Of a DNA stretch of 58,195 bases, positions 27,289-37,900 are shown piece after piece. Both the position numbers and the translations under genes were made by a program. This DNA is from Gemmataceae bacterium (GTDB lineage Bacteria; Planctomycetota; Planctomycetia; Gemmatales; Gemmataceae), in assembly GCA_009691845.1 (NCBI GenBank), contig SIAJ01000027.1:1-58195 (forward strand). Reading direction: 5' to 3'. Below the pieces are notes generated by a model. That model was given only the letters and a program-made list of their open reading frames with translations. It was not told the DNA's origin and made no database searches. The stretch's first letter is position 1. Each line of letters starts with the position of its first letter.

Positions 27289-27317
27289 CCCTCCCGCGGA
27301 GCGAGAGAGCTACATTG
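27289..27317. repeat. TGTAGC-headed palindromic repeat, copy E (reverse)
   Basis: CCCTCCCGCGGAGCGAGAGA then GCTACATTG, in opposite orientation to copy D. Two stem changes are not compensated here. Confidence 0.7.
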
Positions 27318-27347
27318 AGCACAGTGACCTCCTCACGAGAACCCTAG

Positions 27348-28502
27348 ATGTCAACCTCCCGCAAGCTCGGTATTTTCGTTACGATGCTCGGCATCACCTA
27401 CCCAGTCTCCGCCGAGCAACTCCTGGGCTTTACCGAATACCAGACCAACCTACCCGGCGGACGACACGCGAATGTGCGAACAATGCGGGCCGTCGTCGTG
27501 AACGTAGACAGCACCGGACGACGAGAACTCGCCAAGGATTTGGTCGATCAACCCGATGCCTGGACGCAGTTCGCTGGCTGGTCGCCCGATGGCAAGATCG
27601 CGATTGTTGGCCGGGGCTGGGTCAGCCCCGAAAACGCGAAATGGGAAGAGGAGCACAAAACCTTTCGCCACGTGAAGGAGGGCTGTCAGTACGACACGTT
27701 CCTGGTCGATCTCGAAACAAGCAAGGCAATGAACATCACGGGCGTCGAACGCGTGAGTTTCTACAACAGCGGCCTGTTTTTTTGGCCGAATGATCCCACC
27801 AAACTCGGGTTTACCGCACTGATCGATGGGAACTCGCATCCATTCCGCATGGATCGCGATGGCCGAAATAAGGTCGATCTCACGAAGGACTCGAAGGAGT
27901 TCGCTTACGGCTTCAGCAGTTCCCGCGATGGCAAGCGCATTGCCTATCACAAAAACTATCAGGTGTATTTGGCCGATGCAGACGGCACGAATGCCGTGCA
28001 AATCAAGACGGGCAATTCGTTCAACTTCGCTCCGACCTGGTCGCCTGATGGTGCGTGGGTGCTCTTCGTCAGCGGCGAGCATTACAACTGCCACCCTCAT
28101 GTCGTGCGTGCGGATGGCACGGGTCTGAAGAAGCGGGCTGACCGAGGTGGCTATCGCGGCGTGGTCGAGTTTCTCGACGTCGCGGACTTTCATGGCGGCA
28201 GCAGCGACACGCCAATCTGGGCCCGCGATGGCCAATCGTTCTTCCACACGGGCCTGGTCGGCAAGTGTGTCGAGTTGTTTCAGACGACGCTGGAAGGGAA
28301 GTCCACTCAGCTCACCAGGTCGAAGGATGGCACGTTGCACTATCATCCGAACCCTTCGCCCGATGGCCAATCGCTTGCCTTCGGCTCCAAGCGTGACGGA
28401 GTGCGGCAACTCATCGTGATGAAGCTTGCCGACCGCTCGGAGAAACGCATCACGAATCTGAAGGAAGGCCAAGGGGCCATGTGGTTGCACTGGCAGCCTT
28501 AA
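27348..28502 (+). CDS. TolB-like WD40/PD40 beta-propeller, secreted
   Basis: 384 residues with a signal peptide ending near PVSAEQ. PD40-type blades are clear: FAGWSPDGKIAIVG, FAYGFSSSRDGKRIAYHKN, FNFAPTWSPDGAWVLFVSG and YHPNPSPDGQSLAFGSKRDG. This is the C-terminal TolB propeller fold used for protein or carbohydrate interactions. No catalytic domain is attached. It lies between a methyltransferase-like gene and a PSD1 gene, the spacer to the latter being 161 bases with a degenerate repeat. Confidence 0.83.
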   Translation: MSTSRKLGIFVTMLGITYPVSAEQLLGFTEYQTNLPGGRHANVRTMRAVVVNVDSTGRRELAKDLVDQPDAWTQFAGWSPDGKIAIVGRGWVSPENAKWEEEHKTFRHVKEGCQYDTFLVDLETSKAMNITGVERVSFYNSGLFFWPNDPTKLGFTALIDGNSHPFRMDRDGRNKVDLTKDSKEFAYGFSSSRDGKRIAYHKNYQVYLADADGTNAVQIKTGNSFNFAPTWSPDGAWVLFVSGEHYNCHPHVVRADGTGLKKRADRGGYRGVVEFLDVADFHGGSSDTPIWARDGQSFFHTGLVGKCVELFQTTLEGKSTQLTRSKDGTLHYHPNPSPDGQSLAFGSKRDGVRQLIVMKLADRSEKRITNLKEGQGAMWLHWQP

Positions 28503-28663
28503 GTGTCGCCCTTCGCTCCGCAAAAGCGCGAGCGACTGGCCCCCCCCCGCTAACGAGGATCACAATTGAGTGGCCTGCTATTCGCTCTTTCGCGGAGTAA
28601 AAGTCGACAATTCACATCACCCGGTTTCACCCGCCTTCGCAATCGTGTACAGTATTCACATTC

Positions 28664-30976
28664 ATGCACACCTTCCGCCTGACTTCGATCTGCCTCCTGC
28701 TCATTTTGTCGCCATACTTGGCCGCGAAGGACCCAGTGGGCGACGAGTTCTTCGAACGCGACATTCGGCCGATTCTCGTCGAGAAGTGCCAATCATGCCA
28801 CGGTGAGAAGAAGGCGCAAGGCGGGCTGCGCCTACTTGGTCGGGAAGCGATTCTGAAGGGCGGAGAACGTGGGCCGGCCATCGTGCCAGGCAAGCCCGAC
28901 GAGAGTTTGCTCATCAAGGCCATTGGCTATGCCGACAAGTTGAAGATGCCGCCGACCGGCAAGCTCACCAATGCGGAGATCGAGAAACTGAAACGCTGGA
29001 TCGCTGAAGGGGCCAAGTGGTCGAACGCGGCGAAAACCACAATCGCGACCGGCGACAAATTCCAGCCCTCGGACGCACATCGCAAGTGGTGGGCCTTTCA
29101 GCCCGTCCGTGCCGTTACGCCACCGGAAGTTGTTTTGCAAGATTGGCCGCGCTCGGAGATTGACCGATTCGCGCTTGCTGAAATGGAGAAGCGAAAGATT
29201 GCGCCTGCGAGGCCGGCCGATCGCCGCATGCTCATTCGCCGGGCTTCGTTTGATCTCACAGGCCTGCCGCCGACACCCGAGGAGGCCGATGCATTTTTGA
29301 AGGATGATTCGCCCGACGCATTCGCGAAAGTCGTCGATCGGCTCTTGGCCTCCTCGGCTTACGGTCAGCGCTGGGGCCGGCACTGGCTCGACATTGTTCG
29401 CTATGCCGACTACCACGACGGCAATCCGAAAGCCCGCAATCCCGTGTGCGAGCCACTCGAAGCCTTTCGCTATCGCGACTGGGTCGTCGAGTCGTTCAAC
29501 CGTGATCTGCCTTTCGATCGCTTCATCGTGCATCAGATCGCCGGCGACTTGCTCCCCGCTCCAGATGGAAAAGTTCCCTATGCCGATGGGCTAATCGCAA
29601 CCGCCTTCCTGGTCAACGGAGCCTGGGATCGCGGCGACGCCGACAAGGAGAAGATGGTCAGCGACATGGTCGACGATCAGATTGACACTATCGGCAAAGC
29701 CTTCATGGGGCTAACGCTCGGCTGCTCGCGTTGTCACGATCACAAGTTCGATCCGCTCTCGCAGAACGATTACTACGCTCTCGCGGGGATTTTTTACAGC
29801 ACGCGCATGTTGAAGGAACTGGGCACAAAGGGAGGCGAGATCACACTGCAACGCCTGCCGCTCGCATCGAAGGAAATGGTTGCAAAGCGCGAGGAGCAGG
29901 TGAAGAAGATTGCTGAGATCAACGCGAAGATCGCCGAGTTCGACAAGAAGAAGATGCCGACCGACCCGATGCGAAAAGCCCTCATTGACGACCGCGAGCA
30001 ACTACAAAAGGCCTTGATTCCCGAGCCGGCACTGGCCCTCGCCGTCAGCGAGGGGGGCGTACCCGGCGGACTATTTCCGAAAATTCAGGATGTGCCATTG
30101 CACATTCGTGGAAGCTACACCCGGCTCGGTCCGGTTGTGCCGCGACGGATGCCCGAGTTCTTCGCAGGTCAAAAACAGCCGGCAATCACGGGAAGCGGAC
30201 GACTTGAACTCGCGAACTGGATCGCATCGACGGAGAACTTGCTGACGGCCCGCGTGCTCGTCAATCGCGTTTGGCACTGGCATTTCGGCACGGGCATCGT
30301 CCGCACTCCGAACAATTTTGGCATCTTGTCCGAGCCTCCGTCGCATCCCGAATTGCTCGATTGGCTGGCGACGCAATTCATGGCCGACGGCTGGTCGCTC
30401 AAGAAACTTCATCGGCGGATCATGCTCTCGGCCACGTATCAGCAGACGAGCATGGTCGAACGCGAACAGATCGCGAAGGACCCGGAGAATCGTTGGCTCG
30501 GCCGGTTTTCGGCGCGTCGGCTCGAAGCGGAAGCGATCCGTGACACGATGCTGCGTGCCACGGGCCGCCTCGACCCCGCGACGGGCGGCCCCGCTACCGA
30601 CAACCTGAACACAACGCGCCGCTCTCTCTACGTGCAAACCGCCCGCTGGGACCGCAGCAACTTCTCGACTCTGTTCGATGCCGCGAACCCAGACGCCTCC
30701 GAAGAACGCCGCAACGTGAGTACGGTTGCCCCGCAATCGCTCTTCCTGTTGAACCACGAATTCGTGCTGACGCAGGGCAAACACTTTGCGGAACGGTTGG
30801 CCCGCGATGTCCCCAGCGACGAAACCGCCAGGATTCATCGGGCGTTCCAGGTGTTATTCGCCAGGCCCGCGAGTGCGGACGAAGTTGTGCTTGCACAAAA
30901 AATCATCGCAACATCATCCTGGCAAGAGTTCGCCCACGTGCTGCTATGTGCGAATGAGTTGGTGTACTTGGATTAG
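28664..30976 (+). CDS. PSD1-family planctomycete cytochrome (PSCyt1-DUF1549-DUF1553)
   Basis: 770 residues with signal peptide (MHTFRLTSICLLLILSPYLAA). N-terminal planctomycete cytochrome C domain with one heme motif, CQSCH near residue 43, and KMPPTGKLTNAEIEKLKRWI. DUF1549 follows (about 165-370) with LIRRASFDLTGLPPTPEE, YGQRWGRHWLDIVRYAD and RDWVVESFNRDLPFDRF; a second C-x-x-C-H, CSRCH, occurs near 350. DUF1553 occupies the C-terminal half (LTARVLVNRVWHWHFGTGIV, LFDAANPDASEER). The DUF1501 gene that follows, separated by an inverted repeat, is its usual partner. The pair is proposed to act outside the cytoplasm; its chemistry is not known. Confidence 0.93.
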   Translation: MHTFRLTSICLLLILSPYLAAKDPVGDEFFERDIRPILVEKCQSCHGEKKAQGGLRLLGREAILKGGERGPAIVPGKPDESLLIKAIGYADKLKMPPTGKLTNAEIEKLKRWIAEGAKWSNAAKTTIATGDKFQPSDAHRKWWAFQPVRAVTPPEVVLQDWPRSEIDRFALAEMEKRKIAPARPADRRMLIRRASFDLTGLPPTPEEADAFLKDDSPDAFAKVVDRLLASSAYGQRWGRHWLDIVRYADYHDGNPKARNPVCEPLEAFRYRDWVVESFNRDLPFDRFIVHQIAGDLLPAPDGKVPYADGLIATAFLVNGAWDRGDADKEKMVSDMVDDQIDTIGKAFMGLTLGCSRCHDHKFDPLSQNDYYALAGIFYSTRMLKELGTKGGEITLQRLPLASKEMVAKREEQVKKIAEINAKIAEFDKKKMPTDPMRKALIDDREQLQKALIPEPALALAVSEGGVPGGLFPKIQDVPLHIRGSYTRLGPVVPRRMPEFFAGQKQPAITGSGRLELANWIASTENLLTARVLVNRVWHWHFGTGIVRTPNNFGILSEPPSHPELLDWLATQFMADGWSLKKLHRRIMLSATYQQTSMVEREQIAKDPENRWLGRFSARRLEAEAIRDTMLRATGRLDPATGGPATDNLNTTRRSLYVQTARWDRSNFSTLFDAANPDASEERRNVSTVAPQSLFLLNHEFVLTQGKHFAERLARDVPSDETARIHRAFQVLFARPASADEVVLAQKIIATSSWQEFAHVLLCANELVYLD

Positions 30977-30987
30977 TGCTTCAAGAA

Positions 30988-31079
30988 TTTTTACCACGGA
31001 TTTCACGGATTAACACGGATAAGAAATGCATTTGCTTCTTGGTTTTATCCGTGTAAATCCGTGTAAGCCGTGGTAAAAA
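30988..31079. repeat. 35-bp inverted repeat TTTTTACCACGG...ACACGGATAA
   Basis: The arms 30988-31022 and 31045-31079 pair over 35 bp with three mismatches around a 22-base loop. Each arm ends in a run of T or A, so it could terminate in both directions. It occupies the whole spacer between the PSD1 and DUF1501 genes. Confidence 0.85.
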
Positions 31080-31107
31080 AATGCCTTTGGTTTTTCAGAG
31101 TATGACC

Positions 31108-32487
31108 ATGAATTTCACCCGTCGCGAATTACTCGCTTCCGCCGGCAGTGGCTTTGGATTGCTCGCACTCGCGGACATGTTGGCCGCGGAGGAACGTGCG
31201 GTCACGAATCCCTACGCGGTTCGTCAGCCGCATCACGCGCCGAGGGCGAAGCGTGTTATCTTCCTGTACATGCCCGGGGGACCTTCGCACGTTGATCTCT
31301 TCGATCCGAAGCCGCGCTTGGCCACGGACAACGGCAAGCCACTCCCGTTCGAGAAGCCCAAGCTCTTTCGCGTCAAGACCGGGAACCTGCTTGCCTCGCC
31401 GTGGAAGTTCAAGAAGCACGGCCAATCCGGTGTCGAGGTCAGCGAACTGTTGCCACGCGTGGCCTCGTGCATCGACGACATTTGCGTCATTCGCTCGATG
31501 CACGCGGATAACATCAATCACAGCGGTGCCGCGTTGCAAATGTGTACCGGCGAGCAGGCGTTCTCGCGGCCGAGCATCGGCTCCTGGCTCGTCTATGGTC
31601 TGGGCACGGAGAACCAGAACCTGCCCGGCTTCGTCGTCGTCAGCCCGGCCGACGTCTTTCAGGGGGCGCAGTTGTGGGCGTCCAGCTTTCTGCCGAGTGC
31701 GTTTCAAGGAACGCTCGTCCGCGATTTGAAGAACCCGATCGCCAACCTAAGCCCGCCGCTGGGTAACTTCGAGAGTCAACGTGCCAAGCTCGATGCGCTT
31801 CGGCAACTCAACGAATTTCACAAACGCGACCGAACGATTGATAGCGCACTCGATGCCCGCATCGCATCCTTCGAGCTGGCATTTCGCATGCAGCGTGAAG
31901 CCCCCGAGGCGTTCGATATTTCGCGTGAGAGCAACAAGACTCTCAACCTGTACGGTATCAACAATCCCGCAACTGATATGTTTGGTCGGCAATGCCTCAT
32001 GGCCCGGCGACTCGTCGAACGTGGCGTGCGATTCGTGCAACTATTTGATGCGCCGGCCAACAACGCCTGGGATCATCACGGCGGCATTCGTGAGAACCTT
32101 CCGAAACGTTGTGCGGCCGTCGATGGCCCGATTGCCGCGTTGTTAATTGATCTCAAAGCGCGCGGCATGCTAGATGATACTTTGGTGCTATGGGGCGGCG
32201 AATTCGGCCGCACGCCCACGGCCGAAGGAACCGACGGCCGCGAACATCACCCGTTCGGCTTCACCATGTGGCTAGCTGGCGGCGGCATCAAAGGCGGCAT
32301 GACTTACGGTACCACCGACGAATTCGGCTGGCACGCCCAGGACAACAAAGTCCACGTCCACGACCTGCATGCCACGATTCTGCATCTGATGGGGATCGAC
32401 CACGAAAAATTGACATATCGCTTTAGCGGCCGCGACTATCGGCTCACGGATGTGCATGGGAACGTGGTGCGGAGGATATTGGCTTGA
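31108..32487 (+). CDS. DUF1501 protein with Tat signal, partner of PSD1
   Basis: 459 residues from the ATG at 31108 (MNFTRRELLASAGSGFGLLA); in-frame ATGs at 31081 and 31102 are possible, but the Tat motif FTRREL is best placed from 31108. Motifs: VIFLYMPGGPSHVDLFDPKP, LCVI-type ICVIRSMHADNINHSG, LVERGVRFVQLFDAPANNAW, LVLWGGEFGRTPTAEG and ATILHLMGIDHEKLTYRF. It is close in sequence to the 47082-48452 copy (same C-terminal YRFSGRDYRLTDV versus YRYSGRDFRLTDV). It is probably exported and works with the preceding PSD1 cytochrome. Confidence 0.92.
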   Translation: MNFTRRELLASAGSGFGLLALADMLAAEERAVTNPYAVRQPHHAPRAKRVIFLYMPGGPSHVDLFDPKPRLATDNGKPLPFEKPKLFRVKTGNLLASPWKFKKHGQSGVEVSELLPRVASCIDDICVIRSMHADNINHSGAALQMCTGEQAFSRPSIGSWLVYGLGTENQNLPGFVVVSPADVFQGAQLWASSFLPSAFQGTLVRDLKNPIANLSPPLGNFESQRAKLDALRQLNEFHKRDRTIDSALDARIASFELAFRMQREAPEAFDISRESNKTLNLYGINNPATDMFGRQCLMARRLVERGVRFVQLFDAPANNAWDHHGGIRENLPKRCAAVDGPIAALLIDLKARGMLDDTLVLWGGEFGRTPTAEGTDGREHHPFGFTMWLAGGGIKGGMTYGTTDEFGWHAQDNKVHVHDLHATILHLMGIDHEKLTYRFSGRDYRLTDVHGNVVRRILA

Positions 32488-32836
32488 GACGGGGGAATTT
32501 TCGACAGTTCTAGTCCAACGCGACAGGCAGTTCGCCGGCCTGACGCTCCGGGGCCAAACTGGCGTGAGATTATACCGCGAACCGGGAAAGGTCGGATTTT
32601 CGCTTGTTCGATCAGTCCCCTCTGCGGAGCCGGTTGTAGGCGTTCAATATCCGCTGGGAGCAGGCTCCCGATTCTGTTATCTCCCCCGCATCGATCGCAT
32701 CCGGGCGTTCTGGCAAGGTTCACCACTTGGCAAGCGACGTTTTTCCGGAGATCACCGAGGCGTTATCCAAGCTGCCTCGCTGAAAAAATATCAAGTCCCG
32801 GATAAAAAATCTGGCCTCCTCACGAGCCACCCCGCG
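32488..32836. other. Noncoding spacer between convergent genes
   Basis: No protein, RNA or clear terminator is recognisable. GGGAGCAGGCTCCC at 32658-32671 can form a short hairpin. Confidence 0.5.
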
Positions 32837-33958
32837 TTATCGCGATTCCGCGATTAGGTGTCGTTTCACGAAATCCTCGTTGAGCGTCACACCCAAACCC
32901 GGCCCATCCGGCGGGCTCATCCAGCCATCGACTGACTGCACCTTCTCGATGGTCAGTTCATGACGTAACGGCGAATCTTCGACGCAGTCCTCGAACACAA
33001 ACGCATCCCGGCAGGTGCTGAGCCAGTGAATGCAGGCGGCCACCGTAACCGGGCTGGTGTAACAGTGGTTGCATAATCTCGCCCCGATCTCCTCGACTCG
33101 CGAGCGGATGTAGGCCGCGTCCGTGAAGCCACAACGCGATAGATCGACCTGATAAATATCGAGAGCATTGCGATCGATGAACGGCCTAAACGATTCACGG
33201 CCACATTCACCTTCGCCTGCTGCAATCGGGATGGGCGAACGATTGCGTAGCCAGGCGTAGCCTTCGATGTCATCCTCACGCAGCGGCTCCTCCAGCCAAC
33301 CCGGATTGAACTCCGCGAAAGAATTCGCCCGTTTCAGTGCCGTCCGCGCATCCCACACGCAGCCGGCATCGATCAGCAACATCGCATCCTTGCCGAGACC
33401 TTCGCGTGCCCCACGGACGAGGTCAATATCGAGTTTCTCGTTCTGCCCCATCGGCTCCCAACCAAACTTGACGGCCGAGTATCCCGCCTCGATCCAGCGC
33501 CGGGCGATGTCACCTGTTTCTTTGCCATCGCGGCCGAACAGAATCGATGCGTAGCCACGAATGCGATCGTGCTGCTTGCCGCCGAGCAAGCGATGAATCG
33601 GCTGTCCGAACGCCTTGCCCTTCAGGTCCCATAGTGCAACATCGACCGCCGCCATCGCCGTAATGCCAACCCCCTTGCGGCCAAAGTACATCGTGCGGCG
33701 ATACATCTTCTGCCACAGGCGCTCGTGTTCCAGCGGGTCTTCGCCGATGAGCAGTTGCCGAAGTCCGCAGGCAATATTGTGGCTGAACGGCGCATCGATG
33801 ATGGCCTTCACCACTTCCGGCGACGAATCCGCTTCCCCGATCCCTTCAAGCCCCGTGTCGGTGCGAATGCGTACAAGAACGGAGTCCTGCGAACTGGCCG
33901 TCTTGGCCAGCACGGAAGGAATGCGGAGAATCTGACAAATGACTTCGGTAATTTTCAT
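32837..33958 (-). CDS. Enolase-superfamily enzyme, mandelate racemase/muconate lactonizing type
   Basis: 373 residues, full length for the family. The capping domain (1-125) includes HERLWQKMYRRTMYFGRKG. In the barrel, metal ligands are Asp197 (LLIDAGC), Glu223 (WLEEPL) and Glu249 (AAGEGEC), each 26 residues apart, as in mandelate racemase. Acid-base candidates are Lys164 (AVKFGW) and His298 (LCNHCY). The second Lys of the usual K-x-K is replaced by Gly166, which points to a dehydratase-like rather than racemase role. Substrates in the subgroup are sugar acids. The gene is convergent with the DUF1501 gene and divergent from the SGNH hydrolase; no sugar-acid pathway partner is next to it. Confidence 0.87.
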   Translation of the reverse strand: MKITEVICQILRIPSVLAKTASSQDSVLVRIRTDTGLEGIGEADSSPEVVKAIIDAPFSHNIACGLRQLLIGEDPLEHERLWQKMYRRTMYFGRKGVGITAMAAVDVALWDLKGKAFGQPIHRLLGGKQHDRIRGYASILFGRDGKETGDIARRWIEAGYSAVKFGWEPMGQNEKLDIDLVRGAREGLGKDAMLLIDAGCVWDARTALKRANSFAEFNPGWLEEPLREDDIEGYAWLRNRSPIPIAAGEGECGRESFRPFIDRNALDIYQVDLSRCGFTDAAYIRSRVEEIGARLCNHCYTSPVTVAACIHWLSTCRDAFVFEDCVEDSPLRHELTIEKVQSVDGWMSPPDGPGLGVTLNEDFVKRHLIAESR

Positions 33959-34197
33959 GGTGATAAAACTCTAACTGCTCGACAGCGCATTGGCCAGCGG
34001 TTCAGGGGTGATAACTTTCTTCCACAGGATCTTTGGTCGGGATTCAACCCGATCGCTCTGCTCAGTCCAAGCGATTACCAACGAACGAGGACTTCGATAC
34101 ATGCTCGACAATCGCCCGCCCATGCTGTTCAATACACTACGATAACTCTCGTATCTGGCAGCCATCACTCCCACCACCTCTTCTCGGAGGGCTCTCC

Positions 34198-34896
34198 ATG
34201 TCAGTGAGATATCGACTTGGGTCCCTGATACTTTTCCTCGTTGCATCCGTGGCCACGGCCGCGGATGTGGCCGACACGCAAGTCGAGTTGAAGAACGGCG
34301 ACCGCATTATCTTCTTCGGCGATTCACTCACTTACCTGGCCGGGAAAGAGGAACCGAAAGACAAGGTGACCAAGGGCTATGTCCGGATCGTCAAGGAAAC
34401 CCTGGCTGCCAAACACAAGGACAAGAAAATCGAAATCGATTGGGTAGCCACCGGAGGGCACACGGTTCCCGATCTCATCAAGCGAATGGAGAAGGATGTG
34501 CTTGCCAAAAAACCGACAATCGTGGTCATTCAAATCGGTTGCAACGATGCGCGTCGTATCCCAGCCGAAACGTTCAAATCGAGCCTGGAAGAGTTGATCG
34601 ACCGGTTGCAGAAGGAAAAGATTCAGGTCGTGCAGTGCACGCTGACCAGCGTCGGCGAGAAGCATGACGGCACGAACAAGGATGATCCGAATCTGGAAAA
34701 ATTCGCCGAGATCGCACGTAAGGTGGCCGAGGCGAAGAAACTGCCACTCAACGATTTGCGCAAAGCGTTTGTCGAGCACTGGAAGAAAAACAACCCGGAC
34801 AACAAAGGGAGCGGCATCCTGACCTACGACGGCAATCACTTCAACAATGCTGGCAATAAGTTTGTCGCCGAGCAGATGTTGAAGATGTTCAAGTAG
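34198..34896 (+). CDS. Secreted SGNH/GDSL hydrolase
   Basis: 232 residues from the ATG at 34198 with TCGGAGGG upstream; signal peptide ends near ATAAD. Four SGNH blocks are present: GDSLT (nucleophile Ser, block I), ATGGHT (block II Gly), QIGCND (block III Asn) and YDGNHFN (block V, catalytic Asp and His). The family removes acyl or acetyl groups from carbohydrates or lipids. A GC-rich stem-loop follows. Substrate unknown. Confidence 0.9.
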   Translation: MSVRYRLGSLILFLVASVATAADVADTQVELKNGDRIIFFGDSLTYLAGKEEPKDKVTKGYVRIVKETLAAKHKDKKIEIDWVATGGHTVPDLIKRMEKDVLAKKPTIVVIQIGCNDARRIPAETFKSSLEELIDRLQKEKIQVVQCTLTSVGEKHDGTNKDDPNLEKFAEIARKVAEAKKLPLNDLRKAFVEHWKKNNPDNKGSGILTYDGNHFNNAGNKFVAEQMLKMFK

Positions 34897-34908
34897 CATT
34901 TTTCTCCT

Positions 34909-34929
34909 TCCTCTCCGCTTCGGGGAGGG
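34909..34929 (+). terminator. Stem-loop after the SGNH hydrolase
   Basis: An eight-pair stem (34909-34916 with 34922-34929, including two G-T pairs) around GCTTC, just after the stop codon. The only T-run precedes it, so termination is doubtful. Confidence 0.3.
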
Positions 34930-34991
34930 GGAGCAAGAGAGGCCCTCACACCGCTGAGCCATTGACCAACTCCCGAACAACCGGATACGCC

Positions 34992-37900
34992 ATGCGATGC
35001 ACTTCTCGCCAACTGCTGCGTGCCGCGATAGCATTGTGCCTGATCGGACCCGTCATTTCTGCTGCGGAGCCCACGACCGGGCCGCAAACGGAAAAACGCT
35101 TCCCACCTCTCCAACTTGCAAAAGGTTTCCAAGCAACGCTGTTTGCGTGTGATCCCCTTATCGAATATCCGTCCGTCATCGCTCCCGGCTTCAAGAATGG
35201 AACGCTCTTGGTGGCCATCGACTACATGACCGGCCTGGGTATGGAAATCGTTCGCCGGGACGAGATTCGCCTTCTCGAAGACACCGATGGCGATGGCTAC
35301 GCGGACAAGGCGACCGTCTATGCCAGCGGCTTCAATTCGATCCAGGGTTTGGCCCAGCACAATGGCGTCGTCTTTGTGATGCACGCTCCGTACCTGACGG
35401 CGTTGCGTGATACCAAGGGAACAGGTAAGGCCGACAATCGCCGCGACCTGATCACCGGACTCGGCCTGCCTCCGGAGCAGGATGAAATTCGACTACATAA
35501 TGCCAACGGCGTCGTGCTCGGTCACGATGGCTGGTTGTACCTCGCACTTGGCGATCGTGGCTGCAATGTGGCCCGACCGGAAGGCGACAAGCTGATCCTG
35601 GAGGGCGGCGGCGTTTTGCGTTGCCGAGCCGACGGACGCGATTTGCACGTTTTTTCCCGAGGCCTGCGGAACATTTACGACGTGGCCCTGGATGAAGAGT
35701 TGAATGTTCTGCTCCGCGACAACGAGAACGACGGCGGAGCCTACAAGGTGCGACTCTGCCACAGCTTCTTCGGGGCCGATCACGGTTATCCCTACCTGTA
35801 TTCCGAACGGCCAAATGAAGCCCTGTCGCCTGTTGCCGACCTTGGACTCGGAGCGCCGGCCGGTGGTGTCTGCTATCTCGAACGGCACTTCCCGGCCGAG
35901 TATCACGGCAACCTATTGTTCTGCGAGTGGGGCCGAGCGGTGGTGCGTTCGCAGTTGAAGCGATCCGGTGCGACGTTTGGTACCCAAGTGCAAACGGATT
36001 TTGTCGCGGGGGCCGCCAACGATCCTTACGGCTTCAAGCCAACCGATCTCGTGATCGATCGCGATGGCTCCCTCTTCGTCTCTGACTGGTGCGATGGGCA
36101 GCGTCCGAAGCGTGGCCGGGGTCGCATTTACCACATCCGCTACGTCGGCAAGGATGCGGGCAAGGCTGTCGAAAACAATTCCGGGAAACTGACGCTCCCT
36201 GAGCTCGTGAGTCGGCTCGATTCAGATAGTTATTTCACGCGAAGGGAAGCCCAGGAATCGCTGGAAGCGCGCGGAAAGGAAGGACTTGCTGCCCTGAAGA
36301 AGGAAAAGCTTGGCGTGAAAGCCCGCCTACACGCGGTGTGGATCATGGCGAAGATCGAAGGCCGCGACGCCGTGGACGGGCTGCTCGCTTTGGCACAGTC
36401 CGATCCGGAACCGCGGGTGCAGGCGCAAGCATTGCGTGTCGTTGCCGATCTCACCGATCCGGTCCTGGTAAAGCATCGCCTTGATGCGGGCAAAGGCGAC
36501 GAAGCAATTGCTCAACGTATTGCCGACCTGGCCAGGAAAGATGGTCTCGATCCGCGCGTGCAACTGGAAGCGATTATCGCGCTGGGACGTCTGCGCTGGA
36601 GCGGCGCTCCGATCTTTCTTCAGAAGATGTTGAAGAAGCCAGAACCTGCCTTGGCTCATGCTGCCATGTGGACGTTGCGTCACGCGGGCAATTGGCCTGC
36701 TGTTCTCAAGTTGCTCGACGAGCTGAGTAGCGAACCGATCCGGGCGATCGCGTTGCGGGCCGTCGCTACCCAATACGGCAACGACATCGTCGACGGCTTG
36801 ATCGACCTATCGAAGCGAGAAACCGATTCCGTTCGCCGGCAAGAATACGCGGACTTGCTAACCCGTGTTTTTAAGAAGCCTGGTCCGTGGGTCTACTGGG
36901 GTTTTCGCCCGGCACCGCGTCCCGCAAATATTTTTCCCTGGGAGCGCACCGACAACATCGCCAAGGCCCTGGACGACGCGCTGCTGAAGTTCGCTCCAGT
37001 CGAACGTGCCGCCCTCCTTAGCCGAATGGTGCGTGAGAAGGTCCCGGCCTCCGCCGCAACACTCGCGTCGATGCTGCGCGGCGAACACGATGCCGAGCGC
37101 GTGAAGAACATCCTTGCTTCGATGAGCGAGTTGCCGGTCGAGGTCACGCTGGATTCGCTGGAACTGGTGCTTCGCGAGTCGAAGCACTCGGCGGGCAATC
37201 GCCTTGCCGCCGCGTCCGCGTTTTTACAGGGGCTCAAGACAGAAGACGAGAAGCGATTTCTATCCATTGCCGAGGTCATCGAAGATGGTCCGGTGCTGGC
37301 CGAATTCCTGCGGGCGATCGCCACACGAAAGACGAATCCGGCGGAGAGCCTCTTGATTCGGAAGACCAGTTCATCGAGTGCGGAAGTACGAATTCGGGCC
37401 GCGGAGGCTCTGGCGCATATCGGCACGGCAAAGGCGCATCCGGCAGTCGAGAAACTGTTCGATGACCCCGATGTTCGCGTTCGTGCGGCAGCGGTGCAGG
37501 CCGCAGGGAAACTGGCTCTGAACTCGACTGCAGATCGAGTGCTCAAGCTGGCTGGCGACCCGGCGACGGAGGTTCGTACGGCGAGTCTGATCGCTCTGCG
37601 ACAGTTGGGTGATCGCCGAGCGGTTCCAGCGGCCGTCAGTGCTCTGGGCAACCGGGAGTCGGCAGCCGCAGCCCTCGATTATCTCGCCAGTTTCGGAGGT
37701 GCCGATCAGGCCAGGGCTGTCGCCGAATTCGCCCAGCGTGAACCATCCCTGGAGACGCTTGCTGCCGTGGGCAAGGTCTTCGTTGCCTGCCTAAGAAGAA
37801 ACGACCTGAAACCGGGAGAACGTGAGCAACTGCAACAGGCACTGGCCAAACTGCAAGGGAGCAGTGGCACACTACTGGCCTGGCGCAGCGGCGGACCCCA

